The notes beneath the pieces are model-generated. The model did no database searches and was not told the origin of the DNA. It was given only the letters and a program-made list of their open reading frames with translations. The translations under genes and the position numbers were made by a program. Positions 58,209-64,000 of a DNA stretch of 64,000 nucleotides are shown here, one piece after another (the first letter of the stretch is position 1; each line of letters opens with the position of its first letter). Origin of the DNA: Luzula sylvatica (Eukaryota > Streptophyta > Magnoliopsida > Poales > Juncaceae); contig OX326957.1 in assembly GCA_946800325.1 (NCBI GenBank), forward strand, positions 15,808,591 to 15,872,590, written 5' to 3'.

Positions 58209-59271
58209 TGTTGGGAATTCACCCATCCCCGGGCCCGCGCAGCGGATATGAAGGCCCGGTCCGGTTCCCTAAATCCAAGATCACGCCATGACTTCGAGGG
58301 TACGATGCAAAGTAGGATAGACGATTACCAGCGTGAAATTGATCACGCACGACGGGTTGATCGCTCGCATCCTTCTTTTCCTTCGGTGTCACGTTGGTGA
58401 TTAGCCCGTACGTCCCATACCGCACGTCTCCCACCGTCTTGACACGCCTCGGGTTGTCTTCGTGCGTTCCATGCCCGCATGCTTCCACAGCCCGTTACTC
58501 GATTCGCTCGTTTTCGTCTCCGGCAGATTTCGTTTCTCCGAATCGATCACAACTGAAAGAGCCCCAGATGTTGCTCCTCTAATTGTATCCACCTTGACTC
58601 GTAAGACTTCGGTCGCGGATGCAACTGCCTAGACGAAGCACCGGCGAACTTGCTCGATTGATTGATTCTCTATACCGGAAAACACCTTTTCACGGTTTCT
58701 CTCTCTTTACACCCTTTCTCTCTCTAGAAAGTTGTCTCACAATTCTCTGGAATATTCTGAATTAATTAACTGAATGAACCACCCCAGATGAGAGAGAAAA
58801 ATCATATTTATATCATATAGGATTAGGATTGGCCAAAAGACATGTATATCCAATATACACTCTTTCACACAGAAAGTTGCATGTATCTGCCCAGTATTAT
58901 GTCCATACGAAATTGGTAAATTCTTCAGACAGAAAATCACCCAAAACGAAATTTGTAGATAATCTTATTATCTACACGACCCAATTTGTCCTGGCCCAAT
59001 TGGAGTTCGTATACAAAAGTTATGACTGTATTACTAACTGTATGTCATACTGTTGCAGCCTTTCGGTATTTCATAGAAACGACACTGATACTTCGTTCGT
59101 ATGAAATATATTTCTATATGAAGGTTGTAGATAATCTTATTATCTATCTAACCCAATTTGAACCATTCAAATTGGATTTTCCTACTGAAAGATATGACCA
59201 CGAATGTACGCTTACATTCGTTTATCCTTATGTACACTTTTACGGTTGATCCTGAAACTGTATTTCCTTCA
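58209..59271 (-). repeat. Probable 3' LTR of the decayed copia
   Basis: Starts TGTTGGGAATT and ends TTTCCTTCA next to a purine-rich (minus-strand) tract, matching the LTR-end logic of the inner copia. The partner LTR is outside the window, so the limits are inferred. Confidence 0.5.
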
Positions 59272-62200
59272 GTTTCCCACTCAATTTCAGATCTACCTAA
59301 AAGGTACTTATGCATATCCAATATGCACGATTTTAGAGAATATATCTCGCGTATCAAATACCAAGCTACGCACATCTTATGTGCCAATTTTATAATCAAG
59401 CCCGACTTAGTACGACTCGTTGTGTGACCATGTAGGTTCGGTTAACGATGGCAGTAGGCTGTTTCCATAGCACTACAAGCCCATGAGCGGGATCTAGTCA
59501 CTCCATCATGGCTACCCATGTTAACACGAAGAATGATTGTGATCATTGTGCCTATCTCGAATAGCGGTCATTAGTTCTCTTGTTAGCGATATCCGTTAAT
59601 CAAAAGGCATGGTTATAGTCATCCTTATATTTTGATTAACTGTACTTATTCCTCGAGTCCGAATTGAGTTAACAAATTTCAATCGATATTAACCGTTAAT
59701 ATCATTGACTGTGGCCACAGTTTTCGTTAATCAATTCATCGAGTGGCCAAAGAGATATCTCTTCCTTTCGGAATAAACAATTCCTATCTTGGAGACTCAC
59801 ATTGAATTCCGTGTTTCGGACAATACCCAATGATGACCGTTTTAACTCCCTGTTACGGTGAGCGTAAGATCATATCAAAGCATTGTGTTACGCACGTAAC
59901 GCAATCAATGGTCCCCTCAAGTATGAAGAACCTAATACCCTACTCGTCGCGAGTCCATCTATAATGACTAAATCATGTCATGGTCTCGCGGCTTCGGTCA
60001 TATCAAATATATGTCACCTAGCATATATCTACGTTCCCGATTCGACAAACACCTTTGTCCTATGATTAGCAAAACATAATCATCTCCTCGGCTAACGTAC
60101 TAGTGTACGCGTTCAGTCTATTCCCTTGTAATAGAAATGCTTCTCTCTTAAGCAAACTGACCCGCGACTAGGGATGTTTAGAAATGAAACTTTAAGTGTG
60201 ACGGTTTCGCTGCACATGGTCCTCAACCATGTCGACGTCCACACAAGTTCAAATCAAGGTTCATGTAATCATATTACACAACCCCGCACACAGTTTTCAT
60301 ATAAGGTGAATGCATGAAAATTTAAGTAAACAAAATTTTTAAAAGGGATGCATTCATACGGATTAAGTATTTGGGTGATACAATGTTTACCTATGGGTAT
60401 CTCCATACCCACAACCTGCGAGGACTATCGTATTAGATAACTACACTCTACTCTCTTCTTCCTCCTCTAGGTATCTCCATACCCATAGTCATCGCATGAC
60501 AGTCACGCGCGACTAGAGAGAGCGGTTTTGTAAACGGGTCCGCACGTTGCCGTTAGTGTTAATCAACATCAGGTTTGGGACATTTCCAATACCTACGATC
60601 ACATCATTTCATAAAATTTCATGGATCAATGAAATTTCTGAGTATTGGCCAGAAGTGGTTGTGACCTCGGCATTTTTGGCTTGTACTATTGCGTGTCATG
60701 CAATATACAACCATAAATCCGATAACTCGTGACTACTCGAGTTTGGTCATGTATCCTTGATCCATACCGCTACCTTTTGTGATTCATAACCACAATATAC
60801 TCGCCCCCGTAAATAGAATCATTATTGGTCATGTGGAACCTTTCCACATAACCATGTTTTCGTTTAAGCAAATCATGTGCACACTTTGTGATCGAAAGTC
60901 GTGCTACATATTTGGACGTGCTAAATCTTTGGAAACTGTCGTTGTTATAACTCTTTATAACCAACACGTCCTCCATACCATTATAGATAAAATAAAATCC
61001 TGAATTCTTTTGTAAAGTATTCAAGGATAACATTCACCGCTATCAATACAAATCCCGATGAATTTAAATATACATAACCATTATGTATATATATATGTAT
61101 AACCATTATTCATTCACAAGAGTTAGTCTCATGTAATCGCATTACATTCAAACTCGTGTGATTCCTTGGATTTTATTGACGGTGAATTAGACGCTTCATC
61201 TATACGACATATAGCCACATACATATCATGACAGATATAATAGATCCTCACATCGAATGTAAAGCATCATATTTTTATTTTCGCCCTGCTTAATGTCTCA
61301 CATCGAGCCGTAGAAAATTTCTGCCATTCGACATCTCTATTTAACTCCGCCAAGGAGTTATATGTTGAAAACCTTTTTCAACAATATGTCGATATACGTG
61401 CTATAATATAGAACGAGAAACTTCTTAGATCTATCCTATAGATCTTCACACTTAATTCATAAGCGGTCTCGCCTAAATTTTGTGTCGTTACAAGAAATAT
61501 AACGCGGCTCCTACTAACCTTGATGTGTACACAAAGTTTCCATTCGTTCCGACAATGTTATAACAGTTTATAACTTCATCAAAACGAATATTCCAATTCC
61601 GAGAAGCTTTCTCTAATCCATCATATGGATCGTTAAAGCGTGCATATCTTATCCCCGACTCTTATGAATCGACAAAACCGTAAGGTTGTGTCAAGTACAC
61701 ATCCTTTCATAAAATTTCTGTCAAGAAATTCGGTTTTGACATCCATTTTGCCACATCACATAGTCATAATACGCGACCATGTCAAGCAGAATTTTGAGAA
61801 TGTGAAAGCATGACAACATGCGAAAACGTTTCTTCATAGTCCTACTATGAAATTTTTGAAACTCTTCGCTACGAGCCTCGCCTTGCATATATGCGTATTC
61901 CTATCCATGTCGGTTCTCATCTTGAAAATCCATTGTCTTTTCACGGGTCTAACCCGGAAAGTAATGAAATCAAGTTCTACACTTGATAATTTTACGCGGA
62001 TCGAATCTCAGAATTCATGACATCATGTCATGTGGAATCAACCTTTCATAGCATCCCTGTAGGATATCGAATCATCATATGATTTCGATCTATCATCATT
62101 AGCCACGGTAAATCCGTATTTACCGGCTTATGATATAGCCTACTTGATCTACAAATAATTCCTTTGTGTGTTCGACTCGTATTCATCAACTCTTGATGAA

Positions 62201-62418
62201 GTCGTGTCAACATTCATCGGTACAATGTTCATTTTCAGGTCTCGAACTCTTTCGAGATTTATTCTACTCCCACTAGCCCGCATAGAGATTAGCAACATCA
62301 AGTTTCAAACTTGTGCGCATCGAATCCTCCTCCAAGAAGGCATCTCTTCGAGTCACGAAAATCTTATTTTCGTCGGGACGTTAGAATTAATACCCTTTAG
62401 TTTCCTTAAGGATATGTG

Positions 62419-62661
62419 TCATAAACGAACAATTTTCAGATTTGGGATTGAGTTTAACCGAAACAAATTTCGAAATATACTCACATCCACAAATCTGTAC
62501 AAATGACAACTTCGGAACCATTCCGATCCATATCTAATATGGCGTCTTTTATACCGATTAGAAGGTTTATGGTTCATATCATATATGCAACCATTCATTA
62601 GTGCCGCTGTCTCAAGGGCGCATCCCCAAAACATTTTTGGGAGATCCGTTTGACCTATCAT
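62419..62661 (-). pseudogene. Integrase C-terminal fragment of decayed copia
   Basis: The frame opens with TDLPKMFWGCALETAALMNG, matching the integrase segment TDLPKSFWGFALRTAAHILN of the intact inner element at 23-27 kb. It soon drifts into an unrelated frame. Confidence 0.6.
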
Positions 62662-63145
62662 TTATCGAACCATGTCCAACATGCGTTCAATTCCTCTTTT
62701 CGGACACATCTCAATGTTTCGAAATGAAAATAATCGTGAAAGATTTCACAATCATGAATGATAATCAATATTTATAACTCAAATATAGCATCTTCGATCC
62801 TATCGAATTGCGTAGCAAAAATACTTGCCTCCTCGATCCTATCAAAGGGCATTGATTTTCTTGCTAAGTCGATTTTGTATTTCGTTTTGAAACTCATTGA
62901 ACCTTTCAAAAATATCAGCTTCGGCACACATTAAACAGATATTACCGTATCCACTTTAACCGTCCGTAAACGTAACAAAATACCGATAGCCTCCTCTTGC
63001 CTTGGAACTTATCGGAACATTACATCTAAATGTAATCTCCAATAATTCGTTGGATCTTTCTCCAACCTTTGGAGAATGATGCCCTTTGTCGTTTTGCCTA
63101 ATAAATAAGTATCGCATTAATCAATCGGATCTAATTCGAATGATT

Positions 63146-63595
63146 CTAGCAATCCATCATATGGAATCTAGATACGCGTATCTCATTCATATGGCCAAAA
63201 CGGCAATGCCAAAGGAAGCAATCAACTTTTAGGTTTAATCCTCCTCGGATTTCACCGTTCTTTGAGTCATTAGTTTGGACAACTCCTTGTCCGAACTTTC
63301 TGTTTGGAAAACAATTTCCCAAAATACCTTTAGACATACATTTCTTTCGATCCCTCCTTTGAATTACAAGGACATCCACGCATCTATATACATTGGATTC
63401 CTCGGATACTCCGAGCATCTCCAATTCAATTTTAAATCGCATCTCATGCAATTCAGGGATCGACTTATCTATCGAATGCATATGACATTCGGTCACGAAG
63501 ATCAATTCTCGTACCGACAACACACGAGTGTTAATCAAAGACCCATAAGGCGTCTCAAAATTAACCAACTCTTTGAGCCGCATTGAACCATTCAA
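63146..63595 (-). pseudogene. Protease/pre-integrase fragment of decayed copia
   Basis: The 149-residue frame ends in CFLWHCRFGHMNEIRVSRF, the copia pre-integrase zinc motif. The part before it corresponds to the region between protease and integrase. Confidence 0.6.
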
Positions 63596-64000
63596 CGCGC
63601 TCTAGCTCTTGAAACTATTTCATGAGCGTTGTGTTTTATTTTCATATACACCCGAATTCTCAAAACAATTTTGAGAAATTTGCGTCTACACATGCCACCA
63701 CAAGGCACGTAATATTGTTCGATTCCTTCTTAAAGTGTATCGAACCCGGCTTTCTCTAAAGCCAAAGCCTCGAGCTCCGAATCTACCGTTTCCGTGTCCA
63801 ACACGTTCCTTTAAGTCTAAGAACTATTCTTTGACTATGAAGGTTAATTACGGTAATTCCGACCCAAAAGCCATCTATCATATCGATCTCATCGATATAT
63901 ATTTGGTGTTTGCTTGAAAACATAATTCTAAACGGATGATGAAGATTAAGCTCCTAACCGTGCGTACTTAATCTATATGCTTATATGATAATTATATGAT

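Larger units (their letters stand above)
58209..64000 (-). mobile_element. Decayed Ty1/copia element, truncated by window end
   Basis: A minus-strand relic related to the inner copia. After a probable 3' LTR (58209-59271) come a polypurine-like GTGGGAAAC site, a long 3' non-coding region with motifs like those of the inner element, and then pol in many frames: an RNase H C-terminus near 60.5 kb, an RT MTQPYGFVD-like segment near 61.69 kb, an integrase TDLPKMFWGCALETAALMNG segment at 62.6 kb and a pre-integrase CFLWHCRFGHMNE motif near 63.2 kb. Many stops and indels are present. The 5' part lies beyond the window. Confidence 0.7.

Overview
This is nuclear DNA from a flowering plant, probably a eudicot. 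It is AT-rich and has spliced GT-AG genes, class III secretory peroxidases, plant-mobile-domain and Myb/SANT-like transposon genes, Ty1/copia elements with plant initiator-tRNA-Met primer sites, MULEs, hAT-like MITEs and Helitrons. No bacterial, organellar or CRISPR-like feature was seen. The species cannot be named from the sequence.

Host genes. Three class III peroxidase genes lie on the plus strand, each with the family's classic 4-exon, 3-intron layout: PRX-A (4108-6283), PRX-B (13174-15546) and PRX-C (37244-38513). PRX-A and PRX-B are tandem duplicates that share about 0.8-1.5 kb of upstream sequence. Both carry a Pro/Thr-rich, hydroxyproline-rich-glycoprotein-like spacer between the signal peptide and the catalytic domain: about 280 residues in PRX-A and about 35 in PRX-B. 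A wall-protein/peroxidase fusion that has expanded or contracted by minisatellite change is the most interesting protein-level observation. PRX-C is conventional. Two copies of a small MGNC-type, probably myristoylated, protein gene (40184-40513 and 51825-52202, minus strand) sit in a direct segmental duplication (about 38.8-47.2 kb and 50.4-57.4 kb). A broken TraB-domain gene fragment lies at 49.6-49.8 kb.

Mobile DNA, left to right. A small terminal-inverted-repeat (TIR) element lies at 1.6-2.6 kb. A complete MULE at 7.4-11.4 kb has a 9-bp target-site duplication (TSD), an intact five-exon plant-mobile-domain gene and a nested MITE with its own 9-bp TSD. An hAT-like insertion occupies intron 3 of PRX-B. 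A 15-kb nested composite spans 15,990-31,073: a young copia element (235-bp LTRs, TSD ATTTG) is interrupted by an ORF1-only PIF/Harbinger-like element (17,646-20,121, TSD AAC) and by a second, apparently intact copia element (21,172-29,004, 593-bp LTRs, TSD ACTTC, 1303-residue polyprotein). After these come a LINE relic (31.2-32.0 kb), a Helitron (34.3-35.9 kb) and the segmental duplication. Copy A of the duplication later received a hAT-like MITE and a Pack-MULE-like element (43,262-46,599). Copy B received a Helitron (53,289-55,246) and a different hAT-like MITE. The right end (58.2-64.0 kb) is a decayed minus-strand copia element cut by the window edge.

How it fits together. The peroxidases would act in the cell wall or apoplast. 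Their locus has been remodelled by repeated, datable transposon insertions, several with exact target duplications that show the pre-insertion state. Exon boundaries, TSDs and LTR comparisons were read by eye. Family names below domain level are inference.
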